The notes beneath the pieces are model-generated. The model worked only from the letters and a program-made list of their open reading frames with translations, was not told where the DNA came from and ran no database searches. Both the position numbers and the translations under genes were made by a program. From positions 36,213 to 100,212 of the forward strand of contig NZ_FOQI01000018.1 of the NCBI RefSeq assembly GCF_900113705.1: DNA of 64,000 nucleotides, written 5' to 3'. The DNA comes from Collimonas sp. OK307 (GTDB taxonomy: Bacteria; Pseudomonadota; Gammaproteobacteria; Burkholderiales; Burkholderiaceae_D). Shown here piece by piece: positions 8,120 through 16,404 of the stretch. Within the stretch, counting starts at the first letter, position 1. Every line of letters starts with the position of its first letter.

Positions 8120-9328
8120 CTATGCCACTTCCTGCGCTCGGCACAGGCGGCGTATTTCGTCCAGCAACAGCCGGGCGCCTGGTGCAAGATGCGCTCCTTC
8201 TCGCACAGTGATGCCGATCTGCCGCTCCATGCCCGGCATCGCCAGCGGCAGCACCACCAGCAAGCCTGCCGCAATCTCGTAATGCAGCTGATGGGCCGAT
8301 AGTACCGTCAGCATTCGGCCATCAATCAGCAGACCGCGCAACAGCGCCAAGTCGCCAGTCTCCACGGCAGGCGCCGGCGGAGTGTGTCCCCTGCCATGGA
8401 AAAACCGTTCCAGCGCGTCGCGCAGGGGCGTTCCGGCGCGCGACAGCACCCATGGATACGGCGCCAGGTCGGCCAGCGTCAGCGTAGTTCTGCCGGCCAG
8501 CGGATGTGTGGCGCCGGCGATCAGCACCGTCTGGTCCTCGAACAGGGGTTGCACAGTCAAGTTGCTGCCGGCAGCCGGCCGCAAGGCGCCAAGGATGAAA
8601 TCGATACGACCGCTAAGCAGCCCGGCACACAGTTCTTCGTAAGGACTTTCCAACGAATGCACCTGCAGTTTCGGATGGCTTGCCAGCACCGTGCCGATGG
8701 CCTTCGGCAACAGCAGCGTCCGCGCCAACGGTAGCGCGCCCACCGTTACGCTGCCCTGCAGCACGCCGTTGAGGGCGGCAACATCGGCTTCGATATGCCG
8801 CAGTTCCGCCAACACACGTTCGAAGCGCACTGCCCAGCGCAGGCAAGTCTCGGTCGGCATCATGCCACGCGCGCTGCGTTGGAACAGCGGCTGGCCGAGC
8901 GTATCCTCCAGTCGTGCGATGGCCTGGCTCAGCGCTGGCTGCGATACGCCGGTAGCACGCGCCACGCTGGGCATGTGATGCAGGTCGGCCAGCAGTGCCG
9001 CCGCCTGCAGCCGGCGCTCGCTAAACAACAGATCCAGCGCACCGACCTGCCCTACACGACTCCCGGAGCGCAAGGCCTCGTCGCGCAACTGCTGCAATTC
9101 CACCTCGATGCGCCGGGCGCGCACCAACACGGTGGCGCCGGCCGCGGTCGGCAGCATGCCGCGGCCCTTACGCTCGAACAATGCCACGTCCAGTTGCTGT
9201 TCCAGTGACGTCACCGAGCGCGCCACTGCGGAGGAGGCCCGATACAGGACCTCGGCGGAGCGCCGGACGCCGCCGGTGGCGGCCACGGAGATAAAGGCGT
9301 GCAGGTGGTGAAGACTGATGCCGGACAT
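8120..9328 (-). CDS. LysR-type regulator with two tandem HTH domains
   Basis: A 402-residue regulator, about 100 longer than a usual LysR protein. There are two LysR winged HTH domains: one at residues about 5-63 (LHHLHAFISVAATGGVRRSA) and a second at about 106-165, with the canonical GVSQPALSQAIARLE. A substrate-binding effector domain (about 180-390) follows, containing PYEELCAGLLSGRIDFILG. The start at 9328 gives a normal MSGISLHHLHAF opening. It is divergent from galD, so it is the likely activator of the 4-oxalomesaconate genes; a TTAAT-ATC-ATTAA palindrome lies in between. The inducer is unknown. Confidence 0.9.
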   Translation of the reverse strand: MSGISLHHLHAFISVAATGGVRRSAEVLYRASSAVARSVTSLEQQLDVALFERKGRGMLPTAAGATVLVRARRIEVELQQLRDEALRSGSRVGQVGALDLLFSERRLQAAALLADLHHMPSVARATGVSQPALSQAIARLEDTLGQPLFQRSARGMMPTETCLRWAVRFERVLAELRHIEADVAALNGVLQGSVTVGALPLARTLLLPKAIGTVLASHPKLQVHSLESPYEELCAGLLSGRIDFILGALRPAAGSNLTVQPLFEDQTVLIAGATHPLAGRTTLTLADLAPYPWVLSRAGTPLRDALERFFHGRGHTPPAPAVETGDLALLRGLLIDGRMLTVLSAHQLHYEIAAGLLVVLPLAMPGMERQIGITVREGAHLAPGARLLLDEIRRLCRAQEVA

Positions 9329-9357
9329 ATGAGAACGCACCTTTCCGGCGCTGCCGT

Positions 9358-9370
9358 TTAATATCATTAA
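9358..9370. promoter_or_regulatory. Candidate LysR operator (TTAAT-N3-ATTAA)
   Basis: A perfect inverted repeat, TTAAT ATC ATTAA, 30 bp upstream of the LysR start and about 97 bp upstream of galD. It resembles the T-N11-A type LysR box and sits in the divergent promoter region. Binding by the adjacent double-HTH LysR is an inference. Confidence 0.45.
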
Positions 9371-9466
9371 TAAGTAAATTAGAACAGTCTTAGCGACAGA
9401 AAGCAACCCACGCAGCGGCGCCGGTGGCGATACTTATGGCACGTTCACAACCTGAATGAGCTTGCC

Positions 9467-10600
9467 ATGTTCACTGAAATCAATTCCGACCTGCGCCCTG
9501 TGCCGTGCTTGCTGATGCGCGGCGGCACCTCGCGCGGCCCAATTTTCCTCGAATCGGACCTGCCAGCCGACCAGACCGCGCGCGACCGGGTATTGCTGGC
9601 GGCGATGGGTTCGCCGGACCGCCGCCAGATTGACGGCCTGGGCGGCGCCCATCCGCTCACCAGCAAGGCCGGCATCGTGCGTACCAGCAGTACGCCTGGC
9701 GTAGCGCTGGACTTCTTGTTCGCCCAGTTGCAGCCAGACAGCGACACTGTCGACACCACGCCCAACTGCGGCAATATGCTGGCTGCGGTGGTGCCGTTTG
9801 CGCTGGAACGAGGCCTGATCGCTCCACAGGGCGACACCACCACTGCACGCGTGCTGACGTTGAACACCGGCATGCAGTGCGACATCACCGTGCCGACGCC
9901 TGGCGGCCGCTTGCAATACGGCGGGGGCGCCAGGATAGACGGGGTGCCGGGCACGGCGGCACCGATCACCATCAACTTCCTCGACACGGCAGGCTCGGTC
10001 TGCCCCGCCCTGCTGCCCACCGGGCGCGTGCTGGACCGGGTACAGGTAGAAGGCGCCGGCATCGCGCCCTTCACCATCGACACCACGCTAATCGACAACG
10101 GTATGCCGATGGTGCTGGTGCGCGCCGCCGATCTTGGACGCACCGGTTACGAAACGGTGGCCGAACTGAACGTCGACGCCGACCTGAAAACCCGCCTCGA
10201 GGTGCTCCGTCTGGCGGTCGGCCCGATGATGGGGTTGGGCGACGTGACAAAAAAAAATTATCCGAAGATGTGCCTGGTGGCGGCGCCGCGCGACGGCGGC
10301 AGCATTGCTACCCGTTGCTTTATTCCGCACGTGTGCCACGACTCGATCGGCGTACTGGCTGCGGTGACAGTCGCCACCGCCTGCGTGCTGGAAGGCGCGG
10401 TTACCCAAGGGATGGCCGCACTGTCGGCCGGACTTCAAAAGGCCGTGTCGGTAGAACATCCGAGCGGGGAATTCAGCGTCGAGTTGGGACTCGATCCCGA
10501 AAACCCGCAGCAAGTCACTCGCGCCGCACTGCTGCGCACCGCCCGCCTCATCATGCGCGGCGAAGTCATGATCCCCGAAACCGCCTGGAAAGGACAATAA
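9467..10600 (+). CDS. galD: 4-oxalomesaconate tautomerase (PrpF-like family)
   Basis: A 377-residue cytosolic enzyme of the PrpF/GalD family, with two similar alpha/beta halves. Motifs include PCLLMRGGTSRGPIF near residue 12 and NCGNMLAAVVPFA near residue 102. GalD interconverts the keto and enol forms of 4-oxalomesaconate (OMA) in the gallate and protocatechuate 4,5-cleavage routes. The assignment over PrpF (methylaconitate isomerase) rests on the adjacent LigJ-, LigK- and LigI-like genes. A run of nine A at about 10249 lies inside the frame. It is the first gene of a four-gene operon. Confidence 0.8.
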   Translation: MFTEINSDLRPVPCLLMRGGTSRGPIFLESDLPADQTARDRVLLAAMGSPDRRQIDGLGGAHPLTSKAGIVRTSSTPGVALDFLFAQLQPDSDTVDTTPNCGNMLAAVVPFALERGLIAPQGDTTTARVLTLNTGMQCDITVPTPGGRLQYGGGARIDGVPGTAAPITINFLDTAGSVCPALLPTGRVLDRVQVEGAGIAPFTIDTTLIDNGMPMVLVRAADLGRTGYETVAELNVDADLKTRLEVLRLAVGPMMGLGDVTKKNYPKMCLVAAPRDGGSIATRCFIPHVCHDSIGVLAAVTVATACVLEGAVTQGMAALSAGLQKAVSVEHPSGEFSVELGLDPENPQQVTRAALLRTARLIMRGEVMIPETAWKGQ

Positions 10601-10601
10601 A

Positions 10602-11642
10602 ATGCGAGACCCCATGATCATCGATTGCCACGGCCACTACACCACCGCGCCCAAGGCGCTGGAAGAGTGGCGCAAACAACAGATCGCTAATCTCAACACC
10701 CCCGAACTCGGCCCCAAGGTAGCCTCGCTGAAGATCAGCGACGACGAACTACGCGAGTCAATCGAAACCAACCAGTTGCGCCTGATGAAGGAGCGCGGCT
10801 CCGACCTGACAATCTTCTCGCCGCGCGCCAGCTTCATGGCGCACCACATCGGCGACTTCAATGCCAGCGCCACCTGGGCCGCCATCTGCAACGAACTATG
10901 CCACCGCGTGGCGCAGCTGTTTCCCGACCATTTCATCGGCGCCGCCATGCTGCCGCAATCGCCAGGCGTCGATCCGGCCAGCTGCATTCCGGAGCTGGAA
11001 ACATGCGTCCGCGAATACGGCTTCGTCGGCATCAACCTGAATCCCGATCCGTCGGGCGGAATGTGGAATTCGCCGCCGCTGTCGGACCGCCACTGGTATC
11101 CGATCTACGAAAAAATGGTAGAGCTGGACATCCCGGCGATGATACACGTCAGCACCAGCTGCAACGCGTGTTTCCACACCACTGGCGCGCATTACCTGAA
11201 CGCCGACACCACCGCCTTCATGCAGTGCCTGACCAGCGAGCTGTTCACCGATTTCCCGACGCTAAAATTCTTGATCCCGCATGGCGGCGGCGCCGTGCCG
11301 TATCACTGGGGCCGTTTCCGTGGCTTGGCGCAGGAGATGAAAAAGCCGCTGTTGCAGGAGCACCTGCTGAAAAACATCTTCTTCGATACCTGCGTCTACC
11401 ATCAACCGGGTATCGACCTGTTGACCAAGGTGATCCCAGTCGAAAATATCCTGTTCGCCTCCGAAATGATAGGCGCAGTACGCGGCATAGATCCAGAGAC
11501 CGGTAATTTTTATGACGACACCAAACGCTACATCGAAGCATCCACCCAGCTTAGCGCCGAACAACGCTACCAGATCTACGAAGGCAATGCGCGGCACGTG
11601 TTCCCGCGCCTCGATGCCGCACTAACCGCCAAAGGCAAATAA
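10602..11642 (+). CDS. ligJ: 4-oxalomesaconate hydratase (amidohydrolase family)
   Basis: A 346-residue metal-dependent amidohydrolase-fold enzyme. The N-terminal metal ligands lie in IIDCHGHYTTAP, with further motifs MIHVSTSC near residue 186 and IPHGGGAVPYHWGRF near residue 225. LigJ hydrates 4-oxalomesaconate to 4-carboxy-4-hydroxy-2-oxoadipate (CHA). It starts one base after the galD stop, with AAGGA eight bases upstream. It is followed by the CHA aldolase, so the two successive enzymes are encoded together. A decarboxylase of the same superfamily is the main alternative, made unlikely by context. Confidence 0.85.
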   Translation: MRDPMIIDCHGHYTTAPKALEEWRKQQIANLNTPELGPKVASLKISDDELRESIETNQLRLMKERGSDLTIFSPRASFMAHHIGDFNASATWAAICNELCHRVAQLFPDHFIGAAMLPQSPGVDPASCIPELETCVREYGFVGINLNPDPSGGMWNSPPLSDRHWYPIYEKMVELDIPAMIHVSTSCNACFHTTGAHYLNADTTAFMQCLTSELFTDFPTLKFLIPHGGGAVPYHWGRFRGLAQEMKKPLLQEHLLKNIFFDTCVYHQPGIDLLTKVIPVENILFASEMIGAVRGIDPETGNFYDDTKRYIEASTQLSAEQRYQIYEGNARHVFPRLDAALTAKGK

Positions 11643-11651
11643 GGAGATAAC

Positions 11652-12341
11652 ATGATCGACAACAATCTGGGCGTAGTAAAACGCCATATCGTGCGCGCCG
11701 ACCGCGCCGCAGTAGATGCCCTGAGCCAGTTCGGCGTGGCCACCGTGCACGAGGCGCTGGGACGCCTCGGCCTGATGCAACCAACTATGCGGCCGGTGTA
11801 TGCCGGCGCCCGGCTGTGCGGCACCGCAGTCACCGTGCTACTGCATCCCGGTGACAACTGGATGATGCACGTTGTCGCGGAGCAAATCCAGCCCGGCGAC
11901 GTGGTGGTGGCCGCCATTACGGCCGAATGCAGCGACGGCTATTTCGGCGACCTGCTCGCGACCTCGTTCCAGGCACGCGGCGCTCATGGCCTGGTGATCG
12001 ACGCCGGTGTGCGCGACGTACGGGACCTGACGGCGATGCAGTTCCCTGTGTTTTCCAAGACCATCAGCGCCAAGGGCACCATCAAGGCCACCGTCGGCTC
12101 GGTCAATGTGCCTGTGGTATGCGCCGGAGCCCTGGTCAATCCGGGCGACGTGGTCCTGGCTGACGACGACGGCGTGGTGGTAGTGCCGGCCGCGCTCGCC
12201 CCGCAAGTGGCCGCTGCCGCCACTGAGCGCGAAGCGAACGAGCACGCCAAGCGCACCAAACTGGCCGCCGGCCTGCTTGGACTGGACATCTACAACATGC
12301 GCGAGACGTTGGCCAAGGCTGGCCTGCGCTACATCGACTGA
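11652..12341 (+). CDS. ligK: 4-carboxy-4-hydroxy-2-oxoadipate aldolase (RraA-like fold)
   Basis: A 229-residue class II aldolase of the RraA/HMG-CHA aldolase family. The motif [14 protein letters not shown] near residue 113 carries the Arg and Asp of the metal/pyruvate site, and [14 protein letters not shown] near residue 168 is typical of the family. The enzyme cleaves CHA to pyruvate and oxaloacetate and often also decarboxylates oxaloacetate. AAGGAG lies just before the ATG. It follows ligJ by 10 bp, giving the final step from ring-fission products to central metabolism. Confidence 0.9.
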   Translation: MIDNNLGVVKRHIVRADRAAVDALSQFGVATVHEALGRLGLMQPTMRPVYAGARLCGTAVTVLLHPGDNWMMHVVAEQIQPGDVVVAAITAECSDGYFGDLLATSFQARGAHGLVIDAGVRDVRDLTAMQFPVFSKTISAKGTIKATVGSVNVPVVCAGALVNPGDVVLADDDGVVVVPAALAPQVAAAATEREANEHAKRTKLAAGLLGLDIYNMRETLAKAGLRYID

Positions 12342-12356
12342 GATCAGGAGACAACC

Positions 12357-13265
12357 ATGGAAACTATCCATATCGGCATACTGGGCTATGGTGAAGTCGG
12401 CCGTATCTTTGCCGCAGGTTTGCAGTCGGTGTCTGGTGTCGGGGCGCTAACGGCCTGGGATCGCAAGCTGACAGATCCGGCCAGTGCCGACGCCGACGTA
12501 TTGCGGGCGGCAGCCGGCCACGCCGGTGTGACGCTGGGCGACGGTATCGTTGCCCTGTGCGACCAGGCCACGCTGATCATTTCCGCCGTCACCGCCTCCA
12601 GTACGCTAGAGGTGGCGCAGCAGGCAGCGCTGTACATAAGACCTGGCAGCGTGTTTCTGGATTTGAACTCGGCCTCGCCCGGCACCAAGCAGCAGGCCGC
12701 CGCCGTCATCGAGGCGGCGGGTGCACACTATGTGGAGGCCGGCGTCATGACGTCCGTGCCCCCATATGGCATCGCGGTACCGATGCTGCTGGGCGGCGCG
12801 CAGGCCGAAGCACTGGCGCAGACCTTGCGCGGCTGGGGCATGAACGTACAGCCGGTGGCGCAGCGGATCGGCGTGGCATCGGCGGTCAAGATGTGTCGCA
12901 GCATCATGATCAAGGGTCTGGAAGCTTTGGTGGTCGAAAGCTATGCCACGGCACGCCACTATGGCGTCGAGCAGTTGGTGCTACCGACGCTGGCCGAAAC
13001 TTTTCCGCAGATCGACTGGTCTGCACAGGGTGCCTATTTTTTCAGCCGCGTAGTCCAGCATGGCAAGCGGCGCGCCGAGGAAATGCGCGAAGCGGCACGC
13101 ACCGTGCGCGAGGCCGGCGTGGCACCGCTGATGGCGTCTGCCATCGCCGACAAACAAGATTGGATGGCTACCCTGGCCGCGCAAGGCTTGTTTGCGGACA
13201 TCTCTCCCAAGGCGCCGTGGCAGGACTATGCAGACCGGCTGCTGGCGCAGTTCAGCCCTGATTGA
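12357..13265 (+). CDS. NAD(P)-dependent oxidoreductase with DUF1932 domain
   Basis: A 302-residue protein with a 6-phosphogluconate/3-hydroxyisobutyrate dehydrogenase-like N-terminus. The Rossmann motif is GILGYGEVGRIFAAGL at residues 6-21. A C-terminal helical domain of DUF1932 type contains SAVKMCRSIMIKGLEAL near residue 177. Relatives occur in gallate and protocatechuate gene clusters, but a specific reaction has not been fixed to my knowledge. It closes the galD-ligJ-ligK operon, starts after AGGAG, and is followed by a strong hairpin. It probably reduces an intermediate or side product of OMA metabolism. Confidence 0.8.
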   Translation: METIHIGILGYGEVGRIFAAGLQSVSGVGALTAWDRKLTDPASADADVLRAAAGHAGVTLGDGIVALCDQATLIISAVTASSTLEVAQQAALYIRPGSVFLDLNSASPGTKQQAAAVIEAAGAHYVEAGVMTSVPPYGIAVPMLLGGAQAEALAQTLRGWGMNVQPVAQRIGVASAVKMCRSIMIKGLEALVVESYATARHYGVEQLVLPTLAETFPQIDWSAQGAYFFSRVVQHGKRRAEEMREAARTVREAGVAPLMASAIADKQDWMATLAAQGLFADISPKAPWQDYADRLLAQFSPD

Positions 13266-13276
13266 AAATGGTATCT

Positions 13277-13304
13277 CAAGGCATCGCCGTGCGGCGATGC
13301 CTTG
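13277..13304. terminator. Bidirectional hairpin terminator
   Basis: A perfect 12-bp stem (CAAGGCATCGCC paired with GGCGATGCCTTG) with loop GTGC. It lies between the convergent DUF1932 gene and ligI. It can serve both transcripts; T-tracts are weak. Confidence 0.7.
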
Positions 13305-13311
13305 CCTCCAA

Positions 13312-14181
13312 CTACTCGAAGCCGTACAAGCGTGCCGGATTATCGACCAGGATCTGCTGCTGGATCGCGGCATCTTCCGTGTAGGCGTAAAACAGGTCGA
13401 CCAATTCACCGTCGTTCGGCATGTCCTTGGAAATGTTCGGATGTGGCCAGTCGGTACCCCACAACAGGCGCTCCGGCGCGGTGGCGATCAGTGCTTGCGC
13501 AAACGGAATCGCATCTGCGAACGGCCTCCTGCCGGCCGACACACGCTCGGCGCCGCAGATCTTAACCCAGGCCAGCGGATTGTCGCGCATCAGTTGCAGT
13601 AGCAGCTGAAACGACTTTTGTTCCAGGCCCTGCTCCGCTTTCACGCGCCCCATGTGGTCGATAATGAAGGGTACGTCGATCTTGCGAAGCAGATCTTGGT
13701 GGTCAAGCAAATTTTCCGCATCAAGGTGCAGCACGACGTGCCAGCCTAACGGCGCGATGCGACGTACCATGGTGTCGATGACGGCGAGGTCCGGCACGCC
13801 GCCCAGATGCTTGACGAAATTGTAGCGGATGCCGCGAATGCCGCCGGCATGCAGATCAGCCAATGCGCTGTCGCTGATACTCGCTTCGACGTTGGCCACG
13901 CCGCGATAGGCGCCGTTGCTGGAGGCGATGGCATCCAGCGTGACTGTGTTGTCGGTGCCGTGGCAGCTGGCGTGCACGATGACGGCGCGCGATACGCCTA
14001 AGTGCGCATGCAGTTCGCGCAGCATGGCCACCGGTGCATCGGACGGCGTATAGGTGCGGTCGGCGGCGTACGGAAATACCGCAGCCGGGCCGAACACGTG
14101 GCAGTGTGCGTCGCAGGCGCCGAGTGGCAGAATGTGCTTGGGTTTTACGGGATCAGGGTCCGGAGGCAAACAGGATTTCAT
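13312..14181 (-). CDS. ligI: 2-pyrone-4,6-dicarboxylate hydrolase
   Basis: A 289-residue amidohydrolase-superfamily TIM barrel. Motifs are LGACDAHCHVFGP (residues about 17-29, with the HxH pair), IIDHMGRVKAEQG near residue 173 and LLWGTDWPHPN near residue 238, all matching LigI. LigI hydrolyses 2-pyrone-4,6-dicarboxylate (PDC) to 4-oxalomesaconate, the substrate of the galD-ligJ-ligK products. LigI-type enzymes work without a bound divalent metal. The ATG at 14181 has an AAAGGAAG site upstream. It is convergent with the galD operon and divergent from a LysR regulator. Confidence 0.88.
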   Translation of the reverse strand: MKSCLPPDPDPVKPKHILPLGACDAHCHVFGPAAVFPYAADRTYTPSDAPVAMLRELHAHLGVSRAVIVHASCHGTDNTVTLDAIASSNGAYRGVANVEASISDSALADLHAGGIRGIRYNFVKHLGGVPDLAVIDTMVRRIAPLGWHVVLHLDAENLLDHQDLLRKIDVPFIIDHMGRVKAEQGLEQKSFQLLLQLMRDNPLAWVKICGAERVSAGRRPFADAIPFAQALIATAPERLLWGTDWPHPNISKDMPNDGELVDLFYAYTEDAAIQQQILVDNPARLYGFE

Positions 14182-14274
14182 GGAACGGCTTCCTTTGATG
14201 TGTAAGTCCATCGGCGCCCGCTGCGGGTGCTGCGGGCCATCGTTAGATCAATTGTGCCCACTGCTACGGAGCTA

Positions 14275-14321
14275 TACAATGGCAATACCAGACTACCTAA
14301 TATGCGGTTTTCACATAACGG
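14275..14321. promoter_or_regulatory. 47-bp regulatory block, copy 1 (ligI-lysR spacer)
   Basis: This block, from TACAAT to AACGG, aligns without gaps to 17876-17922 upstream of the DctA-type transporter. Shared segments include TACAAT, AAT, CTA, ATGCG and AACGG. It is a good candidate binding site for the adjacent LysR, controlling both ligI and the transport genes. Confidence 0.55.
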
Positions 14322-14328
14322 GCTCGCT

Positions 14329-15252
14329 ATGAATCTCGATCAGCTGGAAGCATTTGTACACGTTGCCGAACTAAATAGCTTTACCCGGGCGTCGGCTATC
14401 CTTGGGCGCAATCAGCCGGCCCTGAGCCGCCTGGTGCGGCAACTGGAAGTGGATCTACGGCAGAATTTGTTGTGGCGCAACGGCCGCGGCGTGGCGCTCA
14501 CCGAAGCCGGCAAGGTGCTGCTGGAATACAGCAAGGGCATCTTGCATCAAGTGGACAGCGCCAAGCACGCGCTGAATAATTTGCAGGGGACGCTGGATGG
14601 GCAATTCAAGATCGGGCTGGCGCCCAGCGTCTCGCGCTTTGCCACGCTGGCTCTGGTGCGTAGCTTCCAGGAGCAGTTTCCCCAGGCCCGTATCACGGTT
14701 TCGGAAGGCTTGTCGACCAATCTGGCCGAATGGCTGATGATGGGTCGCATCGATGCAGCGATCCTGTATGACACCGCTGATACGCCGCTAGTGGACAAGC
14801 GCCCACTGTTCACTGAAGAACTATTTTTGATCAGCAAATTGGACGCGCCGACGCCATCGTCGATACGGGTCAAGGATCTGGTGCGATACCCGCTCATCAT
14901 TCCGGGCCGGCCGCACGCCATCCGCACACTAGTGGAAAGCCAGGCGGCCGAGCGCAACATCAAGCTCAACATTACGCTGGAAGTCGATGCCGTGCCGTCC
15001 GTGCTGGACTTGGTGCATGAGGCTTATGGCCACGCGGTGCTGCCGCTAAATGCCATCATCGCCGACCCGATGCAGCGCCAGTTCCGCATCACGCGCATCG
15101 AGGATCCGGTGATTCACAGCAGGCTGGCGATCGCCACCAGCAACCAGCATCCGATGTCGAAGCTGGCTACGCTGGCAGTGCAGATGCTGGAAAGTGAAAT
15201 CCTGCCGCTGTATCAGGCTCGCCAGAAGAACATCGACGACTATCTGTCCTGA
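14329..15252 (+). CDS. LysR-type transcriptional regulator
   Basis: A 307-residue LysR protein. The N-terminal winged HTH (residues 1-60) contains MNLDQLEAFVHVAELNSF and RNQPALSRLVRQLE, and an effector domain covers about 90-295. I chose the ATG at 14329, which gives the standard LysR opening; an upstream start at 14227 would add 34 unrelated residues. It is divergent from ligI and convergent with the porin. The 47-bp block in its promoter recurs upstream of the dctA-type gene, so it probably activates PDC hydrolysis and uptake together. Confidence 0.9.
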   Translation: MNLDQLEAFVHVAELNSFTRASAILGRNQPALSRLVRQLEVDLRQNLLWRNGRGVALTEAGKVLLEYSKGILHQVDSAKHALNNLQGTLDGQFKIGLAPSVSRFATLALVRSFQEQFPQARITVSEGLSTNLAEWLMMGRIDAAILYDTADTPLVDKRPLFTEELFLISKLDAPTPSSIRVKDLVRYPLIIPGRPHAIRTLVESQAAERNIKLNITLEVDAVPSVLDLVHEAYGHAVLPLNAIIADPMQRQFRITRIEDPVIHSRLAIATSNQHPMSKLATLAVQMLESEILPLYQARQKNIDDYLS

Positions 15253-15264
15253 ACGGCCGCAGCC

Positions 15265-16308
15265 TCAGAACAGATGCCGGATGCCAAGTGCGTAGCTATT
15301 GCCGACCTCGTGGCCGGCGACGTGATCGTACAGATAATTGACGTAGATGTCGGTACGGCGCGACAGAAAGTAATCGTAGCCAAGTCCGGCCGTATTGCGA
15401 GTCCCGGTAACAGCCTTGGGATTATCGACGTTAGTGCGAGCCCAGGAAAACTGCAAGGAGCCGGTTGTCGTGACCGGGACCGAGACGCCAGTTTGGTAGG
15501 TGTGCGACCTGATCGCAGTCACCGCGCTGTCGGTGGCCTGGGCCGAGCCGTACAGCTTCACGGGACCGAAGTCGTAGCTGAAGCCGGTCAGATAAGCGTA
15601 CTGTCCGGTCGACGGCGCCACCGCGCCGCTACGGAAGCGTTGCGCAGACAGCACCGCAGCCAACGGCCCGTGCTGGTAGCGCAGGTGCAATCCGTAGTTG
15701 CTGACAGCACTGTCGCCCGCCACCTCGCCCGGTGCATAGATGGCCGTTACGCTCAGATCACCCATCTGCGGCGTGACGTACTGGATTGCGTTGTTCCATA
15801 CCGTGTCGCCGATGATGGTGTTGTTGAACGACGCCACATAGGACTGCACCACAAGCGGCGAAAACACCACCGACGCTTGAAATGGATTGACGATCTGCAT
15901 CGAAGCGTAAAACGGCGACATCATTCGTCCGAGCGTCAGTTGACCAAAAGCGCCCTTCAGGCCGACCCAGCCGCTGCGCGAGAATCCAGTCGGATCGCTG
16001 GCGTTGCGGCCGGCGCCGCCGGTATCGGGCTGGAAAAAAGACTCCAACTGGAAGATGGCGCTCAGCCCGTTGCCCAGATCTTCGCCGCCGCGGAAGCCCC
16101 AGTAGGATGTGTTCAGCCCGCCAGAGCCGAGCTGCACAGTGCGAGCCACGTTGTCGCTGCGTTTCATGCTGCCGACATAGGTGCCGATCAGACCGTAGAC
16201 CTGCACCTGATCTTCTGCAGCAGCATCGGCCGCGATACCGCTGCCGCATCCGGCCAGCAGCATACCCACGACCAGCCGGCCGACAGTGCGTTGTTCAACA
16301 TAGTACAT
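15265..16308 (-). CDS. Gram-negative outer-membrane porin
   Basis: A 347-residue porin of the betaproteobacterial porin_4/OmpC type. It has a signal region ending near AAAEDQVQVYGLIGTYV, then alternating beta strands with the loop-3 region GWVGLKGAFGQLTLGRM near residue 113, and a C-terminal aromatic residue (LGIRHLF) needed for assembly. The signal peptide is unusual: a Cys at about residue 21 (GMLLAGCGS) resembles a lipobox. It lies downstream of the dctA-type gene in the same direction, and together they may form an outer- and inner-membrane uptake route for organic acids. Confidence 0.85.
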   Translation of the reverse strand: MYYVEQRTVGRLVVGMLLAGCGSGIAADAAAEDQVQVYGLIGTYVGSMKRSDNVARTVQLGSGGLNTSYWGFRGGEDLGNGLSAIFQLESFFQPDTGGAGRNASDPTGFSRSGWVGLKGAFGQLTLGRMMSPFYASMQIVNPFQASVVFSPLVVQSYVASFNNTIIGDTVWNNAIQYVTPQMGDLSVTAIYAPGEVAGDSAVSNYGLHLRYQHGPLAAVLSAQRFRSGAVAPSTGQYAYLTGFSYDFGPVKLYGSAQATDSAVTAIRSHTYQTGVSVPVTTTGSLQFSWARTNVDNPKAVTGTRNTAGLGYDYFLSRRTDIYVNYLYDHVAGHEVGNSYALGIRHLF

Positions 16309-16404
16309 ATTCAGTCTCCTTTGATTTTTATTAAATTTTCTGGCCGAGCGCTATCCTGGCCGGTCCAGCCTGATTGGTCATACTGGGGAATGTCTGACTA
16401 AGGG

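Noticed and set aside
10249..10259. A9 run inside galD as a frameshift or pseudogene signal
   Set aside because: The frame reads through cleanly to a full-length family protein, so the run is just a Lys-Lys-Asn coding stretch.
15274..16401. Open frame antisense to the porin gene
   Set aside because: The opposite strand encodes a recognisable porin with signal peptide and terminal Phe; the antisense product has no motif.
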